A DNA stretch of 64,000 nt from CAYTXJ01 sp965613025 (GTDB lineage Bacteria > Desulfobacterota > DSM-4660 > Desulfatiglandales > JALVMZ01), in assembly GCA_965613025.1 (NCBI GenBank), contig CBFDUE010000003.1:1-64000 (forward strand). The letters are read 5' to 3'. This document shows, piece after piece, positions 18,623 through 27,472 of this stretch. Within the stretch, counting starts at the first letter, position 1. Every line of letters begins with the position of its first letter. The translations under genes were made by a program, and so were the position numbers. The notes under the pieces were generated by a model, which had not been told where the DNA came from, made no database searches, and saw nothing but the letters and a program-made list of their open reading frames with translations.

Positions 18623-19864
18623 GTGCAGGATATAATTGATATCTTTGAAGAGAGAGGTTTTGTTGAACAGATAACTGATAGAGAAGGGCTTAAGAGATTA
18701 GCTGAGGATACCATCACATGCTATATCGGATTTGATCCCACTGCCAAGAGTCTTCATGTGGGAAACCTCATACCCATAATGGCTCTCTCTCATATGCAGA
18801 GGCAGGGACATCGGCCTATTGTGGTTATGGGAGGTGGAACAGCCCTTGTGGGAGATCCCAGTGGAAAGACAGAGGCACGACCCATAATGAGCAGAGAGGA
18901 GATTGAAGAAAATGCAGAGAGGCTCAAAGTGCAATTTAAAAAATTTTTGGACTTTTCAGAAGGAAGGGCCATTATGGTCAATAATGCAGATTGGCTGGTT
19001 GAGCTTAAATACATTGATTTTTTAAGGGAGATTGGAAGACATTTCAGTGTAAATAGAATGCTTTCCGCTGAAAGCTATAAGATAAGGCTAAAGACAGGCC
19101 TTAGTTTTATAGAATTTAATTACATGCTACTTCAGGCATATGATTTTTGGTACCTGTTCAAACATTACAATTGCAGGCTTCAGATGGGGGGAAATGATCA
19201 GTGGGGAAATATAGTTGCTGGCATTGAGCTTACAAGGAGACTTGAAGGTGAGACCATATATGGACTTACATTTCCCCTAATTACTACTTCAAGTGGTATG
19301 AAGATGGGTAAGACACATAAAGGGGCTGTATGGTTAGACCCGAAGCTGACCTCTCCATATGAATATTATCAATACTGGATAAATCAGGATGACAGGGATG
19401 TGGAAAGATTCCTGGCATTATTTACCTTTCTGCCTATGGATGAGGTAAGAAGGCTCGGTGCCTTAAAAGATGAGGCTATTAGAGAGGCAAAGGAGATATT
19501 GGCATATGAGGCTACAAAGATATGTCATGGAGAGGAAGAGGCTAAGAGGGCAAGAGAGGCCTCTAAGATCCTGTTTTCTAAATCATCTCCCAAAGAGGCC
19601 CCTGATACCATTCCCACAGTATTACTTCCCTATAGCGAGATAGAAGAAGGTATCCCTGCCTATATCCTATTCCACAGAGCTGGACTATGCAGTAGCAGAA
19701 GTGAGGCAAGAAGATTAATAGGTCAAGGAGGAGGATATATAAATAATAAGGGTGTTGAGAGTTTTGATCAGATTATTGATTTAAGTTATCTAAAAGATGA
19801 CTATATACTTTTGAAGGCGGGAAAAAAGAGATTTGTGAAGGTAAAGATTAAGAGAGATACATAA
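18623..19864 (+). CDS. tyrS: Tyrosyl-tRNA synthetase
   Basis: A 413-residue class I synthetase. The HIGH equivalent is HVGN in FDPTAKSLHVGN. The KMSKS equivalent is GMKMGKTHKG, the TyrRS variant. A C-terminal S4 RNA-binding domain is present (AGLCSSRSEARRLIGQGGGYIN). GTG at 18623 is the start, with GGGGAGGGAGG just before it. Its TAA overlaps the ATG of rpoH by one base, so the two are coupled. Confidence 0.97.
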   Translation: MQDIIDIFEERGFVEQITDREGLKRLAEDTITCYIGFDPTAKSLHVGNLIPIMALSHMQRQGHRPIVVMGGGTALVGDPSGKTEARPIMSREEIEENAERLKVQFKKFLDFSEGRAIMVNNADWLVELKYIDFLREIGRHFSVNRMLSAESYKIRLKTGLSFIEFNYMLLQAYDFWYLFKHYNCRLQMGGNDQWGNIVAGIELTRRLEGETIYGLTFPLITTSSGMKMGKTHKGAVWLDPKLTSPYEYYQYWINQDDRDVERFLALFTFLPMDEVRRLGALKDEAIREAKEILAYEATKICHGEEEAKRAREASKILFSKSSPKEAPDTIPTVLLPYSEIEEGIPAYILFHRAGLCSSRSEARRLIGQGGGYINNKGVESFDQIIDLSYLKDDYILLKAGKKRFVKVKIKRDT

Positions 19865-20832
19865 TGAAAAATTCTCCACAATTAAAAGAAGAGGTAGAAT
19901 TTACTGAGCCTCTCCCATCGGAGGAGAAGATAGATCTTCTTCCAGTCGCAGAGATAGGGGAAAAGGGTGTTGTTCCCTATGATCCTCTTCAGCTATATCT
20001 ACTGGAGATCAAAAAGTTTAAACTTTTAAGCAGGGAAGAAGAGATTGAACTTGCAAGGAGAGTCAGAGAGCATAATGATAAGATGGCCGCATATAGATTA
20101 ATTACTGCTAACCTAAGATTGGTTGTTAAGATAGCAATGGATTTTTATAGATACTGGAATAGAAGCCTTATGGATCTTATCCAAGAGGGTAATGTGGGTC
20201 TGATTCAGGCAGTAAAGAAGTTTGATCCATATAAGGGAATAAAATTTTCCTATTACGCATCCTTTTGGATAAAGGCATATATACTGAAATTTATTATGGA
20301 AAATTGGAAACTTGTTAAGATTGGCACCACTCAGACCCAGAGGAAGCTCTTCTTTAACCTTGCAAAAGAAAGGGAGAAGCTGATGGCTCAGGGATTCATC
20401 CCTGAACCCAAGCTCCTGGCAGAGAGATTGGAGGTTAAAGAAAAGGATGTGGAGGAGATGACTCAGAGGATGGGTGGAGGGGAGATCTCCTTAGACTCAC
20501 CCATTGGAGATAATGGCAGAGAGATGTTAGGATCGCTATTGCCCGATAAAGGGCCTCCACCAGATGAGCTAATCGGGCAAAAGGAGGACAGAGAACTACT
20601 TTTAAAGAAGCTTGAAGAATTTAAGAGACATTTAAAGGGAAAGGAGCTGGATATATTTGAAAATAGGATTATGGCAGAAAAGCCCCTGACCCTTCAGCAA
20701 TTGGGCGATAAATACAATATATCCAGAGAAAGGGTCAGGCAGATTCAGGAAAAGATTATAGGCAAGATAAAAGAGTTTTTAAAGAAAGAGATTCCAGATT
20801 TTGAAGAGAGATATTCAGACTTTTTGAAATGA
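19864..20832 (+). CDS. rpoH: Heat-shock sigma factor, sigma-32 type
   Basis: A 322-residue sigma-70-family factor that lacks region 1.1. Region 1.2/2 starts at PLQLYLLEIKKFKLLSREEE. Region 2.3/2.4 holds DLIQEGNVGLIQAVKKFDPYKGIKFSYYASFWIKAYI. The TTQTQRKLFFNL block matches the RpoH-specific RpoH box (Q(R/K)KLFFNLR). Region 4 ends with the HTH GDKYNISRERVRQIQ. Expected role: directing RNA polymerase to chaperone genes. It overlaps tyrS and the next TPR gene (by 4 bases), so it is part of a tight operon. Confidence 0.93.
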   Translation: MKNSPQLKEEVEFTEPLPSEEKIDLLPVAEIGEKGVVPYDPLQLYLLEIKKFKLLSREEEIELARRVREHNDKMAAYRLITANLRLVVKIAMDFYRYWNRSLMDLIQEGNVGLIQAVKKFDPYKGIKFSYYASFWIKAYILKFIMENWKLVKIGTTQTQRKLFFNLAKEREKLMAQGFIPEPKLLAERLEVKEKDVEEMTQRMGGGEISLDSPIGDNGREMLGSLLPDKGPPPDELIGQKEDRELLLKKLEEFKRHLKGKELDIFENRIMAEKPLTLQQLGDKYNISRERVRQIQEKIIGKIKEFLKKEIPDFEERYSDFLK

Positions 20833-22568
20833 TGAAGATAAGAATTCCTATCCTATGTATTCTCTATATTGTATTTCTATCATGTGCATCCACTTGTCCA
20901 GTGGTAAAAGAAGATCTTTCTAAAAGTAATGACGAAATTCAAAAAGGAAATGCTACCGCTGAGCCGGAGAAAGATCCAAAACAGATAGCATATGCCAAAT
21001 TCCTCCTGTCTTCATTCTATATCAATAAAGGGGAATATAAAAAGGCAGAACAATATCTTAATGATGCATTACGATCTGATCCCGACTCTGCTTATCTGAA
21101 TACAAAGATGGCTCTGCTTTTAAAGGAGATGGGAAGGCTGGATGAGGCTGAGCTCTATGCCAAGAGATCTATGGAGTTAGATTCCCAAAATCTGAATTCC
21201 CTATTGGTCTTGGCAGAGATACTGAGGAGGAAAGGTCAGGAGAAAAGGGCGTTTGAAGTCTATGAAAAGGCTATAAAGCTGGACCCTCAGAACAGAAACT
21301 TAAGGATATTGCTCTGCAATTACTATCTGAGGAAGAGAGAATTTAAGAAGGCACTTAACCATGCCAAGAATCTTTTAGATATCGCACCCCAACTTCCCAT
21401 CACACACTACTATTGGGGAAGGATACAGTTCCATATGGGTAATTATAAGAAGGCTGAAGAAGGCTATAAAAAGGCCATTGAATTAAAGGAGGATATGGTT
21501 CCTGCACTTTTTGATCTGGGCACTCTCTATCAGGTAAAGGGAATGTATAAGAAGGCAATTGATGTATATGAGAGATTCATAAGGAGGTTTCCATCTAATA
21601 TAGAGGTGCGAAAGAGGTTAGTAAATCTCTATATGAGTATAAATAAAAGGCAGGATGCCGAAAGACATCTAAAAGAGATGGAAAAGAAGATTAAGGAGGG
21701 AGACAAAAAGGGCTCTGAGCTTGCGCTCCTCTATATCAGATATGGTAGGATTGATAGGGGCATAAAAATACTTAAGGCCATTCTCAATAGATGGCCTAAG
21801 TATAATAAGGCACTATATTATCTTGGTTTAGCATATGAAGAAAAGGATGAGTATGAAAAGGCACTTAATAATCTTAAAAAGATCGGCAAAGATTCTCCCT
21901 TATATGAAGATTCCAGGATCCATATGGTCTATGTGCTATCAAGACTTAAAAGATTTGATGAGGCAATAGAGATTATTGAAAATGCAAAGAGATATAAGAA
22001 GAGCAGAGACTTTGATATAATGCTTGCTGAAATCTATGAAGAAAAGAAAGATTACCAGAAATCCCTTGAGATATTAAATGGCCTTTTAAAAGATAATAGT
22101 CAAGACGTGGAGCTTATCTACAGGATAGGCATAGTTTATGATAAGATGGGGAAAAAAGAAGAATCTATAAGGACTATGGAAAAGATCCTCTCTATTGACC
22201 CAGATCATGCTGATGCCTTAAACTATATAGGCTATACCTATGCAGAGATGGGGATAAGGCTTGATGAAGCACTCAAACTTATAGAAAAGGCCTTAAAGAT
22301 AAAACCGAACAGTGGATATATAGTTGATAGCTTGGGTTGGATCTATTTCAAGAAAGGACAATATGATAGGGCATTGGAACTGATTAAAAAGGCCCTATCT
22401 CTTACACCCAATGATCCTACCATAATAGAGCACTTAGGCGATATATATATAAAAAGGAGGAGATATAAAAAGGCTCTGGAGCTATATCAAAGGGCTATTG
22501 AACTGAATCATCCTGACAAAGAAAAGATAAGAGACAAGATTAGGAGAATAAAGGAATTTATTAAATGA
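20829..22568 (+). CDS. TPR-repeat lipoprotein
   Basis: A 579-residue protein with a lipoprotein signal peptide ending in LSCAS (lipidated Cys at about residue 19). The rest is about a dozen tetratricopeptide repeats (for example KAEQYLNDALRSDPDSAYL and ALKLIEKALKIKPNSGYI). TPR lipoproteins of this kind act as scaffolds in envelope assembly. The next gene is an apparent lipoprotein whose ATG overlaps this stop (ATGA), so the two were translated as a pair. Specific partner unknown. Confidence 0.85.
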   Translation: MMKIRIPILCILYIVFLSCASTCPVVKEDLSKSNDEIQKGNATAEPEKDPKQIAYAKFLLSSFYINKGEYKKAEQYLNDALRSDPDSAYLNTKMALLLKEMGRLDEAELYAKRSMELDSQNLNSLLVLAEILRRKGQEKRAFEVYEKAIKLDPQNRNLRILLCNYYLRKREFKKALNHAKNLLDIAPQLPITHYYWGRIQFHMGNYKKAEEGYKKAIELKEDMVPALFDLGTLYQVKGMYKKAIDVYERFIRRFPSNIEVRKRLVNLYMSINKRQDAERHLKEMEKKIKEGDKKGSELALLYIRYGRIDRGIKILKAILNRWPKYNKALYYLGLAYEEKDEYEKALNNLKKIGKDSPLYEDSRIHMVYVLSRLKRFDEAIEIIENAKRYKKSRDFDIMLAEIYEEKKDYQKSLEILNGLLKDNSQDVELIYRIGIVYDKMGKKEESIRTMEKILSIDPDHADALNYIGYTYAEMGIRLDEALKLIEKALKIKPNSGYIVDSLGWIYFKKGQYDRALELIKKALSLTPNDPTIIEHLGDIYIKRRRYKKALELYQRAIELNHPDKEKIRDKIRRIKEFIK

Positions 22569-23337
22569 CCATATTAGATAGAGAAAGACATATCTTAATT
22601 ATTATAATCTTTTTTTTTACCTGTTTGGATGTGCAATTAGGCCAGGCTATAGGGTTTCAGAAATTAAATTCAGAGATACTATTAATCTTTTAAGGAAACA
22701 AGGGGAATGTGTCTACTCTATATATGGCTCCTTTACATGTGAGATATATAGTTGGCCATATGAAGGCAGGTTTAATGTATTTTACGTGCTTTCAAAAGGG
22801 CCATTCCGATTAAAGATGGAGATCAATGCTGTTTCTGGAATGCCCCTCTATCATATCCTTATAAAAGACAGGAGAGTCCATATAATCTCCTTTATTCAAG
22901 ATTCCTACTACCGTGGTAGGGCTAAGGATATTACAACACTATTTCCTTTTATGATTGATGAAAAGGTTATATGGTATCTACTAAGGGCCTTTCCAGCCTT
23001 ATGGCATCACAATAGCACTATACTTAAAGATGGGCTGATATATATTCTCAATGATAAAGAAGAGATAGAGGGAAGATTGAGATTGTTAGATAAAGGCATG
23101 GAGTGCGATTTTCCGACTAAGGGCCTGAAGATGAGATTTTTATCCATTGAAAGACTTAAAGAAGGAATCCTTTATGCAAAGGATATAGATATCATATCCA
23201 CAGAGGGGAAAGGAAAGGCACTGATTCATCTTAAGAAAATCGGATTTAATCCTACCCTTCCTACTGGTATCTTTAAGATATCTATCCCTCCAGATTTCAG
23301 AGAGGTTCCCATCGATGCCCTATCCTCCAATACTTGA
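22565..23337 (+). pseudogene. Lipoprotein gene (LolB/DUF4292-like) with apparent frameshift in a T9 tract
   Basis: ATG at 22565 overlaps the stop of the TPR gene. It opens a signal peptide (MTILDRERHILIIIIFFF) that runs into T9 at 22610-22618, after which this frame leaves the lipoprotein sequence and ends at a TAA near 22693. In the next frame the hydrophobic segment continues as YLFGCAIRPGYR, a good lipobox (L-F-G-C), and stays open to 23337. One extra T (T10), or two fewer, would restore a 257-residue lipoprotein. The mature part resembles the LolB/DUF4292 beta fold (GSFTCEIYS ... LKMEINAVSGMPLYHILIKDRRVHII). Reading error, true mutation, transcriptional slippage and phase variation are all possible. 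The 3' end overlaps moaA by 18 bases. Confidence 0.65.
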
Positions 23338-24297
23338 CATATGTCTTGAACATCTCCTCGGATATATTATCCCCTTTTGAATAATCCTCTTCTTTTTTTC
23401 AATGGTATGTCTCAGAACCTCCACAAGCTCTTGATCGCTTTTTCCGTTTCTAAGCATGTATCTAAGATCCACCTCAGAGTCAGAAAAGAGGCAGCTCCTG
23501 AGGCCACCTTCGGCTGTAAGACGAAGCCTGTTACAGTTTTTACACTGATGTCCTGTCATGGTTTCGATAATTCCGATCTCTCCTATGGAATCTTTTATCT
23601 TAAATCGCCTTGCAGGACCAGAGTAAGGATCTGAAGGTATCTCAATTAGTTTACCATATCCCTTTACCCTTTCCAAGATCTCTCTACCGGATATGAATCT
23701 TTTAGGATCCCACCTGTTGTTTTCTCCAATGGGCATAAATTCTATAAATCTTATATGAAAAGGCCTTTTAAATGTAAGTGAGATAAAATCTTCCAATTCA
23801 TCATCATTTAGCCCTTTCATTACCACTGTATTTATCTTTACCGGATCAAATCCCTGATCTAACGCCTCTTCAATCCCTTCCCAGACATCACGGAAGTGGT
23901 CTCTGCCTGTTATCTTCTTATATCTATCCGCTCTCAGGGTATCTAAGCTTATATTAATTCTCTCTATACCACACCTTTTAATGTCCTTTGCAAATCTCTT
24001 AAGCAATACCCCATTGGTGGTAAGGGATATATCGACGAGTTCAGGAATCTCCCTTAATCTACATAGAAATCCTATAATCCCTCTTCTTAAAAGGGGCTCT
24101 CCACCAGTGAGCCTTACCTTTCTTATCCCCACCTGGATAGATAGACGCACCACTCTTAGTAACTCTTCATAGGTCAATATCTCTGAATAAGGCACAAATC
24201 TTATTCCTTCCTGGGGGACACAATAGATACACCTCAGATTGCACCTATCTGTAATTGAGAGCCTAAGATAGTTTATCCTATGTTCATATTCTTTCAT
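23320..24297 (-). CDS. moaA: GTP 3',8-cyclase, molybdenum cofactor biosynthesis
   Basis: A 325-residue radical SAM enzyme that converts GTP to 3',8-cyclo-GTP in the first step of molybdopterin synthesis. The N-terminal cluster motif is CNLRCIYC (residues 19-26). The second cluster is the C-terminal CKNCNRLRLTAEGGLRSC. The protein ends in Gly-Gly, as functional MoaA requires. ATG overlaps the stop of the YhaM-like gene by 4 bases (ATGA). Other cofactor genes (mobB, two moeA) lie at 43.9-47.9 kb. Confidence 0.95.
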   Translation of the reverse strand: MKEYEHRINYLRLSITDRCNLRCIYCVPQEGIRFVPYSEILTYEELLRVVRLSIQVGIRKVRLTGGEPLLRRGIIGFLCRLREIPELVDISLTTNGVLLKRFAKDIKRCGIERINISLDTLRADRYKKITGRDHFRDVWEGIEEALDQGFDPVKINTVVMKGLNDDELEDFISLTFKRPFHIRFIEFMPIGENNRWDPKRFISGREILERVKGYGKLIEIPSDPYSGPARRFKIKDSIGEIGIIETMTGHQCKNCNRLRLTAEGGLRSCLFSDSEVDLRYMLRNGKSDQELVEVLRHTIEKKKRIIQKGIIYPRRCSRHMSSIGG

Positions 24298-25349
24298 GTT
24301 CTATTAAAGAGATCTTCCTGCAATCTGAATCCGGTATCATTCTTCAGGTCATCTTCATCTGGTATAATACCCTTTAAAAAGAATCTGTCATATACCCTGC
24401 TAAAACCTGTCCAGAGCCCTTCATTTCCATCTGTTTCAAAGAATCTGTATATACCATTTATCTTGGCATCTATCTCATCTACTAAATGGAGAACAACAGC
24501 TTCAAGTATTTTAGGCCTCTTTGGAGAGCCAAATTCATATTCTCCGTGATGGCTAAGGATAAGATGTTTCAGTTTAAGTATGAGATCCTTAGGTATCTTA
24601 TCAATATGTCTGATCTTTTCTTCCAACATGGAAATTCCCAATATCAGGTGTCCCAATAGTCTTCCCTCATGGGTATAGTCAAAATGTAGATCATATTGAT
24701 ATTCCTTTATCTTTCCAATATCATGTAGAAATGCCCCACACAACAGCAGTTCCCTATCTAAGAATGGATATAGCTCTGATATCTGGGTGCACATCTTCAT
24801 AACATTTAGGGTATGCTCAAGCAGGCCACCAAGATATGGATGATGAAGGTTTTTGCCCGCTGGTGCTCTTTTAAAAGAAGTCATAAAATCTGAGTCTTTG
24901 AGAAACTCATCTATAATGAATTGAAGATATGGATTTTTAATCTGTCCTAAGATATCCTCTAATTCTTTCATCATCTGAGAGATATCTTGAGAGGTGCTTT
25001 CCAGAAATACAGATGGATCAATCTTCCCTTTATGGGGTCTTATCTCCTTTATGTTTAGTTGGATAGAGTCCTTAAAATATGTTACATATCCTTCAATATG
25101 GATAACATCCCCCTCTTTAAACTGGGCTGATAGTTCTTCCACCCTATCCCATACCCTGGCCTCAATCTGACCTGTCTTATCAGAGAGGATCATGCTCAGA
25201 TATGGGTCCCCCTTTTTTGTTAACATGGATCTCTTACTCTTGACCAGATAGGACTCCTTAACCCAGGTGTCAACCTTTATATCCCTTATCCAGATTCTGT
25301 AATTTTTATTGGTCTCTCTTTCAGTCATCATAGTCACCGGCTTTTCCAT
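24294..25349 (-). CDS. YhaM-like 3'-5' exoribonuclease (OB-fold plus HD domain)
   Basis: A 351-residue protein. The N-terminal OB-fold (YLVKSKRSMLTKKGDPYLSMILSDKTGQIEARVWD) precedes an HD domain with LEHTLNVM, GAFLHDIGKIKEY and LSHHGEYEFGSPKRP, the layout of YhaM/Cbf1 3'-5' exonucleases acting on single-stranded RNA or DNA. The first ATG overlaps the aldolase-like gene by 29 bases; ATGs at 25331 or 25328, next to that stop, would give a shorter overlap and are equally possible. It is coupled to moaA downstream. Confidence 0.85.
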   Translation of the reverse strand: MEKPVTMMTERETNKNYRIWIRDIKVDTWVKESYLVKSKRSMLTKKGDPYLSMILSDKTGQIEARVWDRVEELSAQFKEGDVIHIEGYVTYFKDSIQLNIKEIRPHKGKIDPSVFLESTSQDISQMMKELEDILGQIKNPYLQFIIDEFLKDSDFMTSFKRAPAGKNLHHPYLGGLLEHTLNVMKMCTQISELYPFLDRELLLCGAFLHDIGKIKEYQYDLHFDYTHEGRLLGHLILGISMLEEKIRHIDKIPKDLILKLKHLILSHHGEYEFGSPKRPKILEAVVLHLVDEIDAKINGIYRFFETDGNEGLWTGFSRVYDRFFLKGIIPDEDDLKNDTGFRLQEDLFNRT

Positions 25350-26610
25350 GGTCAGATGAAAACTGAGATGCCCTCTTTCTTATCTCTTCTACTGTCCAAT
25401 CTGCTGGATCCTCTTTTTTTGTGGTCTTAAAGCCCATATCATAGGATCCCTTCTCTAAGATGAGTTCCAATGCTATATCTGCACTCTCTTTTGCATTAAA
25501 GACCTCTGTAAGAAGTCTATATACAAAATCTGAGACCCCTTCGGTTATCCTATCCCTTACCTTAATAGGAAGACTGAGCAGATAGTTTTCAAAAGGAAGG
25601 TTCAGCCTCTTATAATCAGAGATACCCCAACCTCTGTCATTGGCATATCTAACCATCTCATCCCACAGTTCAGAAGGTATTCCCTTAGAGTCTTCTTTAA
25701 TTAATCTACCTTCACTATCCAATATGGCATTTCCATATTCATTTACTTTCACACCCCATGAGACCATCTGAAGAGCAGTAGAGATATTTGCCTTTGTAGT
25801 AAGGGTCTCACTTGCAACCCTTTTAAGCATCTCAAAGCTATTTCCAGAAGTTCCGTGTTGAGCTCCAGAGATACCAAAGTCTGAGATAGCATTATGTATC
25901 TCAATTGTTCTTTGAAGATCTATTCCATAAGCTTCTTGCTCAATTCCATGTACAGTTCCATTATTTATAGCAAGCCAGTCCGGAAATATTCCATTGGCAT
26001 TTAATCCCCTTATATGGAATTCAGCCTCTTCAACAGTGGTCATTCCCTGTCTTCCCTTTATCTCTCCAACCTCTGTCTCATATCCGGCCCACGAAGGAAT
26101 ATACCTGCAGAGTTCTATATTAGCAAGCAGGTTTTCATCTTCTGGTAGGTGGGATGCATCAATAGCTATGGATGTTATTCCATAATCAAACAGGGAGGGA
26201 ATGATATCTTTTGCCTGCTCTAAATCATCGCTATTTTTTATGCTATAGTGATCAGCATGTATGGCAATGGGTATAGTAATATGAAGTTCATTGCATAAAT
26301 TATCTACAATTCTTGCCAGATTCCAATAATTTATTGCACAATAACCATTTAACCCCCCTTCTGATTTTGCAATCTCCACTATTATTGCCGCATTTGCTCT
26401 CTGGGCTGCAATTAATACCCCCCTTGCAACAAAATAGTTTCTTGCATTGGCGGCTATGGTCATACATCTTCCCTTTTTTATCATTGCTCTGTCTATAACC
26501 TTACCGCTTACAATAAGGGCCTTTGAATTGGGGAATAGCCTCTTTATATTAGGAGGTCTCCCTTTATCCAGTGCCTCTAAATAATCCCTTGAATAGGTAA
26601 GATTATTCAT
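25321..26610 (-). CDS. Class II aldolase-family (fructose-bisphosphate aldolase-like) protein
   Basis: A 429-residue TIM-barrel protein of the class II aldolase family. Zinc ligands are visible as His in PIAIHADHYS, Glu in GYETEVGEIKG, His in INNGTVHGIEQ and His in GAQHGTSGNS, with SIAIDASHLPEDENL between them. At 429 residues it is longer than classical Fba (about 285-360), with extra C-terminal helices. It may be a true fructose-1,6-bisphosphate aldolase or a relative acting on another sugar phosphate. It heads a coupled group with the YhaM-like gene and moaA. Confidence 0.78.
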   Translation of the reverse strand: MNNLTYSRDYLEALDKGRPPNIKRLFPNSKALIVSGKVIDRAMIKKGRCMTIAANARNYFVARGVLIAAQRANAAIIVEIAKSEGGLNGYCAINYWNLARIVDNLCNELHITIPIAIHADHYSIKNSDDLEQAKDIIPSLFDYGITSIAIDASHLPEDENLLANIELCRYIPSWAGYETEVGEIKGRQGMTTVEEAEFHIRGLNANGIFPDWLAINNGTVHGIEQEAYGIDLQRTIEIHNAISDFGISGAQHGTSGNSFEMLKRVASETLTTKANISTALQMVSWGVKVNEYGNAILDSEGRLIKEDSKGIPSELWDEMVRYANDRGWGISDYKRLNLPFENYLLSLPIKVRDRITEGVSDFVYRLLTEVFNAKESADIALELILEKGSYDMGFKTTKKEDPADWTVEEIRKRASQFSSDHGKAGDYDD

Positions 26611-26706
26611 CTAAAATCACTCCCAGATAATCTCTTGGGTATGTTATGCTACAGAGAAAAGTAATTCAACATAAAATAGAATCTACTTTTGAGAGAGGAA
26701 ATTCAA

Positions 26707-27018
26707 TTGGTTGATGAACTTGAAATAGAGCAGGGATATGCAAATTTTTATCGCAACCTGAATCATGTGCTCAGAAAAAGGGATGTAAAGCTCTTTAAAA
26801 GATATATTTCAGACCATCCTCAACAGGCAGGCAGACTCTCCCACTGTCTTGGATTAAGCGATGAACTTGCTACAGTAGAGATGTATAAGGCTATTTTAAA
26901 GAGGGGTGCACTTAGAGATCTCCACAAAGAGGCAATTGAGTTTTTAAAGGAAAAAGGTATATCCATTAAATTTAATAGAAAGAAGAGGGGAAGGAGAAAG
27001 ACCTATGGCAGAAGATGA
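26707..27018 (+). CDS. Small basic hypothetical protein (about 103 aa)
   Basis: Not recognised. A helical protein with a strongly basic end (FNRKKRGRRKTYGRR) that could contact nucleic acid. The open frame reaches a TTG at 26689, but GAGAGGAA at 26693-26700 is well placed for the TTG at 26707, which I take as the start. Its end overlaps the DUF1285 gene by 14 bases, so the two are cotranscribed. Function unknown. Confidence 0.6.
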   Translation: MVDELEIEQGYANFYRNLNHVLRKRDVKLFKRYISDHPQQAGRLSHCLGLSDELATVEMYKAILKRGALRDLHKEAIEFLKEKGISIKFNRKKRGRRKTYGRR

Positions 27019-27472
27019 CCTAAAGCCATGTAATATAAGGATTGATAAAGAGGGAAAGTGGTTCTATATGGGTGTTGAGATGATTAAAAAAGAGATAATA
27101 AACGACCTATACAGATACTTAGATAGACTTGAAGATGGAAGATATATACTAAATATGAATGGTCAGAGATGCATAATTGAGGTAGAAGATTGTCCATTTG
27201 TGGTTCTAAGTGTAAATATAGTAGGGGAGATAGATAGATCGCCTTCTGCCTATATCTTAAAATTAAATGATGATAGCACAGAGGAACTAATCCCTGAAAC
27301 CCTCTTTATTGGGAAAGAAAATGTTCCATACTGTATGGTCAAAGGAGGAAGATTTCAGGCACGCTTTTCCCGATCAGCCTATTATCAACTTGCATCTAAG
27401 ATAGAACAAAGAGATGGAATCTTTTATCTTCCATTAAAAGATAAGAGATATATGATAGAAATAAAAAGTTAA
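27005..27472 (+). CDS. DUF1285-family protein
   Basis: A 155-residue protein that resembles DUF1285 proteins: IRIDKEGKWFYMGVEMIKKEIINDLYRYL is the usual start (Gly-Lys-Trp-Phe-Tyr and a conserved I.R.EI...L helix), followed by a second beta domain with EVEDCPFVV. Structures of the family show two small beta-rich domains, but no activity is known to me. It overlaps the small basic protein gene upstream and ends directly against the convergent PpiD-like gene. Confidence 0.75.
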   Translation: MAEDDLKPCNIRIDKEGKWFYMGVEMIKKEIINDLYRYLDRLEDGRYILNMNGQRCIIEVEDCPFVVLSVNIVGEIDRSPSAYILKLNDDSTEELIPETLFIGKENVPYCMVKGGRFQARFSRSAYYQLASKIEQRDGIFYLPLKDKRYMIEIKS

